From: Dryocola clanedunensis
GTDB taxonomy: Bacteria; Pseudomonadota; Gammaproteobacteria; Enterobacterales; Enterobacteriaceae
Assembly (NCBI RefSeq): GCF_025215155.1
Contig: NZ_JALHAM010000118.1
DNA length: 64,000 bases
Reading direction: 5' to 3' (one strand)
Shown: positions 18,864 to 27,970 of the stretch, piece by piece
Numbering within the stretch: position 1 is the stretch's first letter
Layout of the letters: each line of letters opens with the position of its first letter
Made by a program: the position numbers and the translations under genes
The notes under the pieces: generated by a model
The model's input: the letters and a program-made list of their open reading frames with translations, nothing else
Told to the model about the DNA's origin: nothing
The model's database searches: none

Positions 18864-19592
18864 ATGCCAAAAGCCTCTACTGAATTGCCAAACGAAAATA
18901 CCGCCAGCCCGGGTTCATCGGGACGGCTGGCTTCTTCGCTGAGTATCGCCCTGCATTCACATTATGCCATTCGGCTGTGGGAAGGACGGCCACAGACAAG
19001 CCGGCAGGGCACTTCACAAGTAAAAATGAAGGCTTCCATCATGAGTATGCCGCAGGCTATCCGGCTTGCCGGCAATATTTTTCAGGCTTCCTCGGCCGAC
19101 AACCCGTATGCCGATGACGTGATGTGTCGCCTCGAAGAGGCGATTGATACCGCAACGGGAAAAGTTAATGAGGCTGTTCACTGGGTTGATCAGCAGATAG
19201 CTGCGCTGCCGGCTTCGGTATCCCTGAGCGAGGTGAAGGCTGAATCCCCGCTTAATATCGGTGTCTTCAGCCGTTCTCCGCTGGGCTATAAGTGTGTGTG
19301 GTTACTGGTGGGTTATGACCAGCTTGCCATGAAAGCGTTTCAGGCCTGGCATTACGGGCTTATTTCCCGCCAGCGTCGTGATGAACTGCTGAATCATGGC
19401 GGGCATCTTATACGTAAAATCTACGGCATTCTGCGTCTGTGGCGACCACTGAGTGTCACCCGGGCAGATATTGAAAATCATACCCCTGCCGGGGTAACGG
19501 CTGTGGAGCGCCTGGGACAGCCCGATCCCGATATCATGTCTGGCAAGCGTCGCTCCTCCTTCTCGCCGCTGATACAAAAGCGCAGCCGTTAA
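18864..19592 (+). CDS. ICE protein, PFL_4669 (TIGR03761) family
   Basis: 242 residues; AAGGAG before the ATG. The segment ALHSHYAIRLWEGRPQ and later LWLLVGYDQLA-like text (VWLLVGYDQLAMKAFQAWHY) are characteristic of the conserved ICE family found next to topB in SPI-7/PFGI-1 type elements. The function is unknown; position with topB, DUF3577 and ssb suggests DNA processing or replication of the excised element. The topB GTG follows after 9 bp, so one operon. Family name is from memory. Confidence 0.85.
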   Translation: MPKASTELPNENTASPGSSGRLASSLSIALHSHYAIRLWEGRPQTSRQGTSQVKMKASIMSMPQAIRLAGNIFQASSADNPYADDVMCRLEEAIDTATGKVNEAVHWVDQQIAALPASVSLSEVKAESPLNIGVFSRSPLGYKCVWLLVGYDQLAMKAFQAWHYGLISRQRRDELLNHGGHLIRKIYGILRLWRPLSVTRADIENHTPAGVTAVERLGQPDPDIMSGKRRSSFSPLIQKRSR

Positions 19593-19601
19593 GGGGGTAG
19601 G

Positions 19602-21653
19602 GTGCAACTCTATCTGTGCGAAAAACCTTCTCAGGCTCGTGATATTGCTGCTGTCCTGGGGCATGGGAAAAAAAGTGATGGCTGCATCCGTATCGGGAAT
19701 AATATTGTAGTTACCTGGGCGCGGGGTCATCTGCTGGAGCAGGCATCGCCAGAAAAGTATGGCGAGCAGTTTGGTAAACCATGGCGTACAGACGTGTTGC
19801 CCGTCATACCACAACAGTGGAAGCTGGAGGTTGTCCCGGATGCGAAAGCACAGTTCAGGGTTATACGCGATTTGCTGAAACAGGCCACAGAAGTCGTTGT
19901 CAGCACGGATGCCGATCGGGAAGGGGAGGTCATTGCCCGGGAGTTGCTGGAATACTGCTCATATCGGGGGCCCGTTCGCCGCCTGTGGCTGTCTGCACTG
20001 GATGAAACAAGTGTAAGAAATGCGCTGGCCAATTTACTGCCGGGTGAAAAAACCGCACGTCTTTATGACGCAGGCAAGGGGCGTGGCCGTGCTGACTGGC
20101 TTATCGGTATGAATATGACCCGGGTGTGCACGCTGAAAGCCCGCGAAACAGGCGTGGATGAGCTGCTGTCCGTGGGGCGGGTCCAGACACCGACGCTGGC
20201 CATTGTGGTTAACCGCGACAATGAGATAGCGAACTTTGTGCCGGTGCCGTTCTTGCAGGTCAGGGCTCAGTTGGAGAAAGAAGGTAAAGCATTCAGTGCC
20301 CTGTGGCAGCCGGCTGAGCAGTACAGTGACGCAGAAGGGCGATGTATCCATCAGGGGGCCGCCGCCGCTGTGGCACAGCTGTGTTCTCAGACCGCTGCTG
20401 CCACCGTGCTTGATGTTGCCACCGAGCGTAAGAAAGAGCCGCAGCCGCTGTGTTTTTCTCTGGGTTCCCTGCAGGAGGTTTGCAGCCAGAAGTGGGGGAT
20501 GGGAGCCAAAGACGTGCTGGGTATCGCCCAGTCACTCTATGAGACTCACAAGGCCACCACCTATCCCCGCACCGACTGTGGTTATCTGCCCGTCTCGATG
20601 CTGGAAGAGCTGCCGGAGGTACTGGACGCCGTCGTGAAATCTGACCCATCGGTGGCAGAGACCGTGGCGTTGCTTGACCGTAACCTTCGTTCCCGGGTCT
20701 GGAACGACAAAAAAATCACCGCGCACCATGCCATCATCCCGACGCGCAGGGCTTTTGATATTTCACGTCTCAGTGCCGATGAGCTGAAGGTTTATGGTCT
20801 CATCCGACAGCATTATCTGGCACAGCTGCTGCCGCAGGCCGAGGTGGATGTGACTGATGCGTCATTTAACCTTGGCGGGCAATTGTTCCGTACTCGCGGC
20901 AGAGTACCGGTGCTGGAAGGATGGAAGGCATTGTTCCGCAAACCGCCAGGCAGCAATACTCAGGATAATGAGGACGATGTCACGACGCCTGACGACAATG
21001 AACGCGATATGCCGCTTCCGGTACTTGCGCAGGGCGACTGTTGCAGGGTGAATGCAGGCGAGGCGGAGAAGAAAGAAACCCGGGCCCCTTCGCCGTTTAC
21101 CGAAGGCACACTGATTGCGGCGATGAAAAATGCCGCGAGCCTGGTGACGGATCTGAAACTGAAAAAAATACTGCGTGATAATGCCGGTCTGGGTACGGAA
21201 GCAACCCGCGCTGAGGTTATTCAGACGCTCTTTAAACGCAGGTATCTGGAGAAGAAAGGTAAAACAATTCGTTCCACACAGCTTGCGCGCGAGCTGATAG
21301 CGGCGCTGCCCGACACGCTGACAAGCCCGGGAATGACCGCGCTCTGGGAGCAGGCGCTGGATGATATTGCAGAAGGACGCCTGACGTTAGACGCTTTTAT
21401 GGTAAAACAGGAAACGTGGACGCAGCATCTGGTCAGCAAGCTGCGCTCAGAATCTCTGGCGTTGACGGCTCCGGCCACTCCGCCTTGCCCTGTCTGTCGT
21501 GGTAAGACGCGCAAACGCACAGGCAAAAAAGGTGAGTTTTACAGTTGTATTCGTTACCCGGAATGTAAAGGCGTCGTTAACAGCAATGGTCAGCGTAAAA
21601 GCGCCAAAAAGACGAAAACTCGGAAAGCAGAAAAATCTGAACCAGCATCCTGA
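19602..21653 (+). CDS. topB: DNA topoisomerase III (ICE-encoded TopB)
   Basis: 683 residues with GTG start (GGGGGTAGG upstream). Toprim motifs: EKPSQARDIAAVLG and STDADREGEVIARE. The active-site Tyr lies in TTYPRTDCGYL (about residue 325). One C-terminal four-Cys zinc motif (CPVC ... SCIRYPEC) ends in a basic tail. Type IA enzymes of this kind decatenate DNA and are standard in GI-type ICEs and some plasmids. It belongs to the operon begun by the PFL_4669-family gene. Confidence 0.97.
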   Translation: MQLYLCEKPSQARDIAAVLGHGKKSDGCIRIGNNIVVTWARGHLLEQASPEKYGEQFGKPWRTDVLPVIPQQWKLEVVPDAKAQFRVIRDLLKQATEVVVSTDADREGEVIARELLEYCSYRGPVRRLWLSALDETSVRNALANLLPGEKTARLYDAGKGRGRADWLIGMNMTRVCTLKARETGVDELLSVGRVQTPTLAIVVNRDNEIANFVPVPFLQVRAQLEKEGKAFSALWQPAEQYSDAEGRCIHQGAAAAVAQLCSQTAAATVLDVATERKKEPQPLCFSLGSLQEVCSQKWGMGAKDVLGIAQSLYETHKATTYPRTDCGYLPVSMLEELPEVLDAVVKSDPSVAETVALLDRNLRSRVWNDKKITAHHAIIPTRRAFDISRLSADELKVYGLIRQHYLAQLLPQAEVDVTDASFNLGGQLFRTRGRVPVLEGWKALFRKPPGSNTQDNEDDVTTPDDNERDMPLPVLAQGDCCRVNAGEAEKKETRAPSPFTEGTLIAAMKNAASLVTDLKLKKILRDNAGLGTEATRAEVIQTLFKRRYLEKKGKTIRSTQLARELIAALPDTLTSPGMTALWEQALDDIAEGRLTLDAFMVKQETWTQHLVSKLRSESLALTAPATPPCPVCRGKTRKRTGKKGEFYSCIRYPECKGVVNSNGQRKSAKKTKTRKAEKSEPAS

Positions 21654-21881
21654 TCCTGTACTGTACCCCCGAACCCGGTTCAGGTTATAGTTATCCTGTT
21701 TCGATGATGAAACGTACCCCCGCTGAGGGTCGCCTTAAAGGTATACGGTTGCCTGGCAGGTCTCAGCACACGACGACCATCGCACATCTGGTCGATTCGT
21801 AAGGCGCATGCGCTCAGTGAAAAACGCGCCGGGATGGATTCCCCTGAGCAGTGAGACAACCCACGGCCTGGTACACCCTGA

Positions 21882-21913
21882 CGGCACTGTGTTTACACAG
21901 TGCCGATTTTATT
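21882..21913 (+). terminator. Terminator downstream of topB
   Basis: A 10-bp stem CGGCACTGTG-TTTA-CACAGTGCCG followed by ATTTTATTT. The region 21654-22025 otherwise shows no gene with a ribosome site. Confidence 0.75.
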
Positions 21914-21928
21914 TGGCGCATACAAAAG

Positions 21929-21945
21929 TGTTGCCAGTGGCAACA
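21929..21945. repeat. 17-bp dyad, single site 5
   Basis: Perfect site with AAAAG/CTTTT flanks, 23 bp after the topB terminator and about 80 bp before the promoter at 22026. Confidence 0.9.
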
Positions 21946-22025
21946 CTTTTATTCTCCGTCGATATCCATCATTTTCCTCGCGTTCTACCTGTCAACTTAA
22001 TTCCTTAAAAATACCCCTGATACGG

Positions 22026-22054
22026 TTGACATTTGTACAATATCGTCATTAAAT
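22026..22054 (+). promoter_or_regulatory. Promoter of the DUF3577-ssb operon
   Basis: TTGACA, 17-bp spacer, TTAAAT. It lies immediately upstream of the STAXI-like RNA, so the RNA would start near the transcript's 5' end. Confidence 0.6.
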
Positions 22055-22069
22055 CAGGATGCTTATATC

Positions 22070-22235
22070 GCTGTTTATGACAGCCATCCAATGTTTTCCT
22101 GGTCTGAGAGAAACGCCTTCGGGTGACCAGATTTTAATTTCCTCGCAGCCTGCAAGAGGAAGCCTTCGGGCGGTACATTCGTTTAACCTTTGGAAACGAA
22201 TATCACTGAACGGTGATTAAGGTCACATCTACTTA
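22070..22235 (+). ncRNA. STAXI-like structured RNA, copy 1
   Basis: Hairpins in order: GCTGT/ACAGC; CTGGTC ... CGCC-UUCG-GGTG ... GACCAG; TCCTC/GAGGA with an inner GCAG/CTGC pairing; GCC-UUCG-GGC; ATTCGTTT/AAACGAAT; ATCAC/GTGAT. The same order recurs at 55.35 and 58.31 kb with compensatory changes. I recognise it as like the STAXI motif, reported near single-strand-binding, topoisomerase, antirestriction and XerDC-type integrase genes. Here topB, ssb and a tyrosine recombinase gene are indeed neighbours. The assignment was made without a covariance search. Confidence 0.75.
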
Positions 22236-22264
22236 TCAGACAGTCAGAAACCAGCTAATTCTGA

Positions 22265-22332
22265 CTCCCCCGACGGGACATACACTCCCGTCAGGGCTCG
22301 TGTATTTCTCCGTCGTTCTTTTTTTGTACTCC
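22265..22332 (+). promoter_or_regulatory. Terminator/anti-terminator leader 1 (DUF3577 gene)
   Basis: Upstream pairing GACGGG/CCCGTC competes with a longer pairing of GACGGGACATACAC with GTGTATTTCTCCGTC (one bulge, one mismatch), which is followed by TTCTTTTTTT. The ribosome site CCGGAG comes right after. A transcript that forms the long stem should end before the gene. Confidence 0.7.
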
Positions 22333-22343
22333 GGAGAATCACC

Positions 22344-22817
22344 ATGTCTGCAAACAACGCACCTGCGTCAACTTCTCAGAAAACTGAATATTTCAACCTG
22401 AACATCAAAGGCCTGGGATATCTCAGCACGGTTCGTCGTATCAATGGCCCTAACGGGACGTTTATCAGCTGCGTGATTAACGCGCTGAGTGGTCCGACTG
22501 ACAATCCTAAATATGTTCGTTTCGACGTAACTGTCGCGGGTAAAGAGGCTTCCAGCCTGATTAACCGCTGCCAGAAATCCGTCGACGAAGACAAAAAGGT
22601 GCTGCTGGGCTTTACGCTGAGCAACCCCTCCACGGATATCTTCACGCTGAACACAGGCGACCATGCCGGTGAACAGCGTGTCAGCCTGAAGGCGCGTCTT
22701 ATCGGTATCGACTGGATCAAGGTCGGTCAGGAGATGGTCTTCAAAGCTGAAAAATCCGACTCCGTGCCACCTCAGGGCAGTCAGGCGCAGCAAAGCTACG
22801 CTGAAGACTCTTTCTGA
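22344..22817 (+). CDS. DUF3577 (STY4534-family) ICE replication protein
   Basis: 157 residues; CGGAG before the ATG. Segments YFNLNIKGLGYLSTVRRING, SCVINALSGP and RFDVTVAGKEA match the DUF3577 family found with ssb and topB in SPI-7-like elements. The fold is probably OB-like given the SSB-like motif order, but that is inference. It is the first gene of a unit with a promoter at 22026, a STAXI-like RNA and a terminator leader; a small ORF and ssb follow. Confidence 0.88.
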   Translation: MSANNAPASTSQKTEYFNLNIKGLGYLSTVRRINGPNGTFISCVINALSGPTDNPKYVRFDVTVAGKEASSLINRCQKSVDEDKKVLLGFTLSNPSTDIFTLNTGDHAGEQRVSLKARLIGIDWIKVGQEMVFKAEKSDSVPPQGSQAQQSYAEDSF

Positions 22818-22834
22818 TACGGCCATTCACTTTA

Positions 22835-22885
22835 CCTCCCTGATGTAAACAGACCTCTCTCATCAGGGAGGTCTGTTTCTTTTTG
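22835..22885 (+). promoter_or_regulatory. Terminator/anti-terminator leader 2
   Basis: CTCCCTGATG / CATCAGGGAG (10 bp) competes with AAACAGACCTC / GAGGTCTGTTT (11 bp), the latter followed by CTTTTTG. The two helices interleave (A-B-A'-B'). The following gene's ribosome site lies about 10 nt downstream. Confidence 0.7.
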
Positions 22886-22901
22886 AATAGTAAGGAAACA
22901 G

Positions 22902-23147
22902 ATGATGAATACTCTCAACGCCAATAGTGTGTCCACTCAACAGTACGGTAAGCTTGCGCTGGAAGCCGGTTTTGATTTACCTCTGCAGGCACTGCGCAGT
23001 CAGCGTGGCTGGTACCTTGGTACGTTCAGCAACGATGATGATGTTTTTGGTCCTGTATCCCGGGAGTCCGTTGAATACTTCGGCTCTGCCGAAGCAGCAC
23101 AACAGGCGCTTCAGAACGGCAGCTGGACTCAGCGTTGCGGTCTTTAA
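22902..23147 (+). CDS. Small conserved-looking ICE protein
   Basis: 81 residues; AAGGAAAC before tandem ATGs (22902 and 22905). Soluble, with GFDLPLQALRSQRGWYLGTF near the middle and no signal. No family recognised. It lies between the DUF3577 and ssb genes, with ssb starting 15 bp after its stop, so it is part of the replication/processing unit. Confidence 0.7.
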   Translation: MMNTLNANSVSTQQYGKLALEAGFDLPLQALRSQRGWYLGTFSNDDDVFGPVSRESVEYFGSAEAAQQALQNGSWTQRCGL

Positions 23148-23162
23148 CCAGGAGAAACCATT

Positions 23163-23693
23163 ATGTCCTCACGCGGCGTAAACAAAGTCATCCTGGTCGG
23201 CCATCTTGGTCAGGATCCGGAGATGCGTTATATCCCCAACGGCTCAGCCGTTGCCACGCTAAACCTTGCCACATCAGATTCCTGGCGTGATAAGCAAACC
23301 GGTGAAACGAAAGAGAAGACCGAGTGGCACCGTGTTGTGCTGTTCGGAAAGCTGGCAGAAGTCGCCGGTGAGTATCTTCGTAAAGGCTCTCAGGTCTATA
23401 TCGAAGGCCAGCTGCGCACCCGCAAATGGCAGGACCAGGCAGGGCAGGATCGTTACACGACAGAGGTTGTTGTGAATGTCGGTGGCACCATGCAGATGCT
23501 GGGCAGCCGCCAGAATAACGGTCAGGCTTCTGGCGCTGCATGGGGTAAACCACAGCAGCCAACAGAATCGCGGCAGTTCAGCGGCTCACAGGCAGCTGGC
23601 GCACCGGAGTCCCCACCAATGGACTTCGACGATGACATACCGTTCGGTGGCCTCGGTTCGGGTTCGCCAAAATACACTATCCATGCACTCTGA
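23163..23693 (+). CDS. ssb: Single-stranded DNA-binding protein with extended tail
   Basis: 176 residues. The OB-fold N-terminus is typical (MSSRGVNKVILVGHLGQDPE, RYIPNGSAVATLNLATS, EWHRVVLFGKLAEVAGEYL). A Gln/Ser/Gly-rich linker follows. The acidic tip MDFDDDIPF, which in bacterial SSBs is the extreme C-terminus, is followed here by 15 more residues (GGLGSGSPKYTIHAL). The tip Phe normally inserts into partner pockets, so the extension may change which repair and replication proteins it recruits. It coats transferred or replicating ICE ssDNA. A terminator follows. Confidence 0.97.
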   Translation: MSSRGVNKVILVGHLGQDPEMRYIPNGSAVATLNLATSDSWRDKQTGETKEKTEWHRVVLFGKLAEVAGEYLRKGSQVYIEGQLRTRKWQDQAGQDRYTTEVVVNVGGTMQMLGSRQNNGQASGAAWGKPQQPTESRQFSGSQAAGAPESPPMDFDDDIPFGGLGSGSPKYTIHAL

Positions 23694-23704
23694 TGCATCC
23701 GCAG

Positions 23705-23733
23705 AACGCCAGCTCTTCGCTGGCGTTTTTTTA
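23705..23733 (+). terminator. Terminator after ssb
   Basis: AACGCCAGC-TCTTC-GCTGGCGTT followed by a T-run. Confidence 0.9.
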
Positions 23734-24177
23734 TATGCAACGACTGAGAATGCGTCTCTGCACGGGCGGGTACGCTGCGAGATGTTATTTTTTATTTATC
23801 AGCCAATTTTTAGGGCGGGGATGAGAGTAATATATTTTCCTTCCGGAATGCGGCATGATATTCATGTTTTTCAATTTTCAGATATAAATGCAGGGGCGCC
23901 TCTGTTTTTTTTGAATTGGTATTTTGTGAATAGTCTATTCCATTAATAAGAAACACCTGGATTTTGTTTTTTTTACTTATCATTCTATTGTTTTTGTTGT
24001 CTTTTATTTCTTTTGTTGGTGTTTTTTGTATTTTGAATGCGGGCCTTTTAATTCATCTTCTTCTTTCGCGACTTCTGTTTGGGTAGTCTCCTGGCGGTAA
24101 CGCCTGTTACCACACAGCAGCGCACTGAAATTAATTTTTCCGTGTTAATGATGAAACTATTCAGGAGAGCAGACCCC
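23734..24177. other. AT-rich region upstream of cargo adhesin
   Basis: 444 bases with long T tracts (23950-24060), much AT-richer than ssb or the gene that follows. It probably came in with the adhesin cargo and holds its promoter. A small hairpin GGTAAC/GTTACC lies at about 24095-24110. No gene seen. Confidence 0.5.
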
Positions 24178-27100
24178 ATGTCTGAATCGACGAACAATGA
24201 ACGCGACGCGGTTTTAGCCGCAGCGGCGAGTAACAGCAACGCATCATCCCCGTCCGTGGGCATCGATTATTCCACTACGATTCATATCGACAGCATCGTG
24301 GATGACACCGGTAAATACGTCGGTACGGTGCTGGATGGCGGCCTGACCGACGACCTGCAGCCGACGCTCAAAGGCTATCTGCCTGAGGGGAAAGGCATCG
24401 AAATCCGCGTTTTCGCCAATGGTTCCGTTATCGGCTACACCACGGTGGGCGAGGACAATAACTGGTCGTTCACGCCGTCGACGCCGCTGGAAGCGGGCAG
24501 AACGTATGAATTCCAGGTCTTCATGTTTAACCCGGGCGACGGCAATACGCTGTGGCCATCGAACACTTATACCGTCACCACCACCGAAGCCAACCAGGAC
24601 GTGCCGGCCGACGCCACCCCACCTGACGCGCCGGTTATCGACAGCGTGGTGGATAACGTCAAGGGGTTCGGTGGCTTTACCGGTAACCTGAAAGACGGCG
24701 CCCTGACTGATGACGCGCACCCGGCCCTGTCCGGCCACGCGGAAGCGGGCACCACGGTCAACATCTATGATAACGGCGCTCTGCTGGGTTCGACCACGGC
24801 AGCCGCGGACGGCAGCTGGGCGTTCACCCCGGCTAATGCGCTGAATGACGGCGCGCATGCCCTGACGGTCACTGCCGCAAACGCAGTGGGCGAAAGTACC
24901 CCGGCAGAATTCTCCATCACGGTGGATACGGTTATCAGCAAGCCGGTGCTGGATACGGTAACGGATAACCAGGGCCTGGAGCAGGGCGTTGTGGAAAACG
25001 GCGGTCTGACCGATGACAGCCGTCCGGTACTGACCGGCCATGCCGAGGCGGGCAGCCGGGTTGATATTCACGTCTTCGGGCCGAATGGCAAGCAGCTGTA
25101 CTACCAGAGCGTCACCGCGGACGCTGACGGCTCATGGACCTACCAGCCGAAAGCGTTCACCACCCACGGAACCTACTCCTTCGGCATCTCGGGCGTGGAC
25201 CAGGCGGGTAACGCGTGGAGGGACTACGGCGACAAATACAGCGTCAACTTTGTGGGTGAAAACCAGGACGTTCCGGCCGACACCACGCCGCCGGATGCAC
25301 CGATTATCCAGATTGCCGCTGCAGGCGGAGATGGCTTTATCTCAGGTGACACAATTCACGATGCGACCCCGGCGCTGGTCGGCAAGGCAGAAGCCAACAG
25401 CCTCGTGAAGATTTACGAAGGTAATACGCTCCTTGGCTCCACTGTTGCAACCAGTGAGGGTTTCTGGTCTCTGGCGTTACCAGAGCGCAGCGAAGGTCTG
25501 CACATACTTACCGCCACGGCAACCGATGCGGCAGGTAACGTCAGCGGCAGGTCTGATGGCTTTGTGGTCAACATTGATATTCCTGCAGACACCACGCCAC
25601 CGGATGCGCCTGTTATCACCACGGTTTATGACGACGTGGGAACAGAGCAGGGGAACGTGGCCAACGGCGGAAAGACCGATGACAGCCATCTGACAATCTC
25701 CGGTACAGCCGAGGCGGGAAGTGTTGTTGTCATCACTCATGTGATTGATAAAACAGGTGCTGCCTATACTGATGGCTCCGTGGTGGCTGATGCGAGTGGT
25801 CACTGGACGTTCCAGATGGAGAAGGGCTTCGTTGAGGGCCAGTACGGCAACCGTACCATCACAGCCACCGCCACGGACGCGGCAGGCAACGTCAGTGAAA
25901 AGAGCGCGGATTATGTTGTGAACTATGTTGCCAGCAACATGGATGACACCACGGCACCGGATGCGCCGGTTATCACCACGGTTTATGATACTGCACATGC
26001 TGGCGGCAGTGGTGGCTCCATCCATTCAGGGGATACGATTTCAGATACCCAGGTGGCACTCACAGGCAATGCAGAAGCGTCCAGCATTGTGAGGATTTAT
26101 GACGGCAGCACATTGCTGGGTTCTGTAGCGGCCAACAGTGCCGGCCGCTGGACCTTCGTGCCACCAGAGAGCAGTGAAGGCGCTCACTACTTTACCGCAA
26201 CAGCGACAGATGCGGCAGGTAACGTCAGCGGCAGGTCTGATGGCTTTGTGGTCAATATTGATATTCCTGCAGACACCACGCCACCGGATGCGCCGGTTAT
26301 TACGGCAGGCTACGATGATGTGGGTCCTTCGCAGGGCAGCTTTGGCTCCGGCACCACTACCGATGACACCACGCCACAGCTGAGCGGCAAGGCAGAAGCG
26401 GGCAGTCTCGTGAAGATTTACGACGGCAGCACACTGATTGGCTCTGCAACTGCCGACAGCAGCGGTAACTGGAGCTTCACCACGCCGGTACGCAGCGACG
26501 GTCAGCACACCTTCACGGCCACGGCGACGGATGCTGCGGGCAATGTTAGCGGTCAGTCTGGTAGCTTTGTGGTAAATATCGATAGCATTATTATTCTTCC
26601 GGGGCCTGTTATATCGCAGTTAAGCTTTGTTTTGGCGGAAAGTCGCGGGGCAGCTCAAGGTCACAATGACTATAATCTCCGTGAGAATTCGTCGACAACT
26701 GATAGAACCTTAACGGTAACTGGAACGGCCTATGACATAGATACAATGTCGAATATTTTCAATGGCCATGTTCAGGGGGTAAAGCTGACCGTGAATGTTT
26801 ATGATGCGGCCAACAATAACGCCTTGCTGGGATCCGTGACATCGACTGACTATGGCTACTGGTCTTTTGATACAAATACCCTGTCATACGGTAAGCATGA
26901 ATTCTACGTTACTGTCACTGACCCTTCAGGTGTTGTCACTCCACAGTCAAATCATTTTACCGTAAATGTTGAAAGTGCGACGTCAATGCATTCGCTGGCT
27001 GTCCAGGACGAATTATTGGTCGCGACGAATGGGGCAGAGCACGATAATGTTTTGACTCTGTCGCAGATCGAAAATTCTCATAATTCAACGGGGAATGTAG

Positions 27101-27381
27101 ATATCACTGACCATCAGCAGAATACCCTGCAGCTTACGCTGAACGACATTCTCAGCGAAGCGCATGACAACCTGTTTGTGCAGGATGGCCATAAGCAGCT
27201 GGCGGTGACGGGTGATGCGGGTGATGTGGTTGAGCTGAAGGTTGAAGACCTGGCGCATAACACCTGGCAGGATGCAGGCCAGGTGACGGCGGGCGGTGTT
27301 CAGTATGAGGTTTATCATCACACGGGCAGTGACGTTGAACTGCTGGTTCAGCACGGATTGGAACTTCATCAGGTTTCATAA
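24178..27381 (+). CDS. Ig-repeat T1SS-exported adhesin (cargo)
   Basis: 1067 residues from ATG 24178, chosen for AGGAG upstream; the frame is open 33 codons further. No signal peptide. Eight or so Ig-like repeats (about 30-950) carry motifs such as DDTTPPDAPVI, DGSWAFTP and TATDAAGNVSG. The C-terminal 90 residues (ILSEAHDNLFVQDG, GQVTAGGVQYEVY, ELLVQHGLEL) match the tail of the protein at 6381-9161, so the same T1SS could export both. The gene separates ssb from pilL, which are usually close in this ICE family, so it is cargo. Two 80-90-bp stretches of repeat DNA are nearly identical. Confidence 0.88.
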   Translation: MSESTNNERDAVLAAAASNSNASSPSVGIDYSTTIHIDSIVDDTGKYVGTVLDGGLTDDLQPTLKGYLPEGKGIEIRVFANGSVIGYTTVGEDNNWSFTPSTPLEAGRTYEFQVFMFNPGDGNTLWPSNTYTVTTTEANQDVPADATPPDAPVIDSVVDNVKGFGGFTGNLKDGALTDDAHPALSGHAEAGTTVNIYDNGALLGSTTAAADGSWAFTPANALNDGAHALTVTAANAVGESTPAEFSITVDTVISKPVLDTVTDNQGLEQGVVENGGLTDDSRPVLTGHAEAGSRVDIHVFGPNGKQLYYQSVTADADGSWTYQPKAFTTHGTYSFGISGVDQAGNAWRDYGDKYSVNFVGENQDVPADTTPPDAPIIQIAAAGGDGFISGDTIHDATPALVGKAEANSLVKIYEGNTLLGSTVATSEGFWSLALPERSEGLHILTATATDAAGNVSGRSDGFVVNIDIPADTTPPDAPVITTVYDDVGTEQGNVANGGKTDDSHLTISGTAEAGSVVVITHVIDKTGAAYTDGSVVADASGHWTFQMEKGFVEGQYGNRTITATATDAAGNVSEKSADYVVNYVASNMDDTTAPDAPVITTVYDTAHAGGSGGSIHSGDTISDTQVALTGNAEASSIVRIYDGSTLLGSVAANSAGRWTFVPPESSEGAHYFTATATDAAGNVSGRSDGFVVNIDIPADTTPPDAPVITAGYDDVGPSQGSFGSGTTTDDTTPQLSGKAEAGSLVKIYDGSTLIGSATADSSGNWSFTTPVRSDGQHTFTATATDAAGNVSGQSGSFVVNIDSIIILPGPVISQLSFVLAESRGAAQGHNDYNLRENSSTTDRTLTVTGTAYDIDTMSNIFNGHVQGVKLTVNVYDAANNNALLGSVTSTDYGYWSFDTNTLSYGKHEFYVTVTDPSGVVTPQSNHFTVNVESATSMHSLAVQDELLVATNGAEHDNVLTLSQIENSHNSTGNVDITDHQQNTLQLTLNDILSEAHDNLFVQDGHKQLAVTGDAGDVVELKVEDLAHNTWQDAGQVTAGGVQYEVYHHTGSDVELLVQHGLELHQVS

Positions 27382-27435
27382 TCCGCAGAGTCAGAGCTAA
27401 AACACATCCCCGGCTCCGGTCGGGGATAATAATTC

Positions 27436-27469
27436 CACCCTGGAGGCGTTTGCTGACAGGGTGTTTTTT
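27436..27469 (+). terminator. Terminator after the cargo adhesin
   Basis: CACCCTG / CAGGGTG stem with TTTTTT. A second hairpin, CCCCG/CGGGG, precedes it at about 27408-27427. Confidence 0.8.
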
Positions 27470-27629
27470 CTTCAGCCTGAGGCAGGCGTAAGCATTCAGG
27501 CGGCGTATTTTAGCAAAGAGTTTGATTTGCTGGTCTACAGGTTCAGTCAGTGGCTGAGACGTCTGACAGAAATGCCCGGAGACCGGGGGGGCATACATAC
27601 GTGTATTGAAAGGGATGCGTGAAATAAAA

Positions 27630-27649
27630 AGCCGCCAGCGAGCGGCTTG
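27630..27649. terminator. Hairpin
   Basis: AAGCCGC-CAGCGA-GCGGCTT with A-rich left flank; could terminate minus-strand transcription. The rest of 27470-27930 shows no gene. Confidence 0.45.
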
Positions 27650-27933
27650 CTATTAAATGCTATGTCAGGAAACATGCATGGTAAATAAAATAGCGAAAAT
27701 CTGAATCGGTCTTAATAATAAAAAAGATCGTGGCGTGAGTCCATGCTGATAATTAGAAAAGCCTGTTCATATAAAAGTTGGGTATCGTCTCCGGGCCTCT
27801 TTTCCCAAACGGGATGCCTCAATACTTCTTGTCATTATTGTTACAATTCGAATGATTGAGAGGGCAGCAGAATGACAGTTTTCTTATTCAGGTGTTGATC
27901 CAGTTGTTTGTGGAATGCCTCTGTCAATCCCCC

Positions 27934-27957
27934 CACAGTAAAGCCTCTGTTACTGTG
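27934..27957 (+). promoter_or_regulatory. Hairpin abutting the PilL ribosome site
   Basis: CACAGTAA-AGCCTCTG-TTACTGTG is followed at once by AGGAGATTGTTCC and the ATG at 27971. Its position fits control of translation or initiation of the T4SS forward operon. Confidence 0.4.
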
Positions 27958-27970
27958 AGGAGATTGTTCC

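Noticed and set aside
21808..22008. Plus-strand 66-codon frame between topB and the DUF3577 gene
   Set aside because: It has no ribosome site and crosses both a strong terminator and a dyad repeat.
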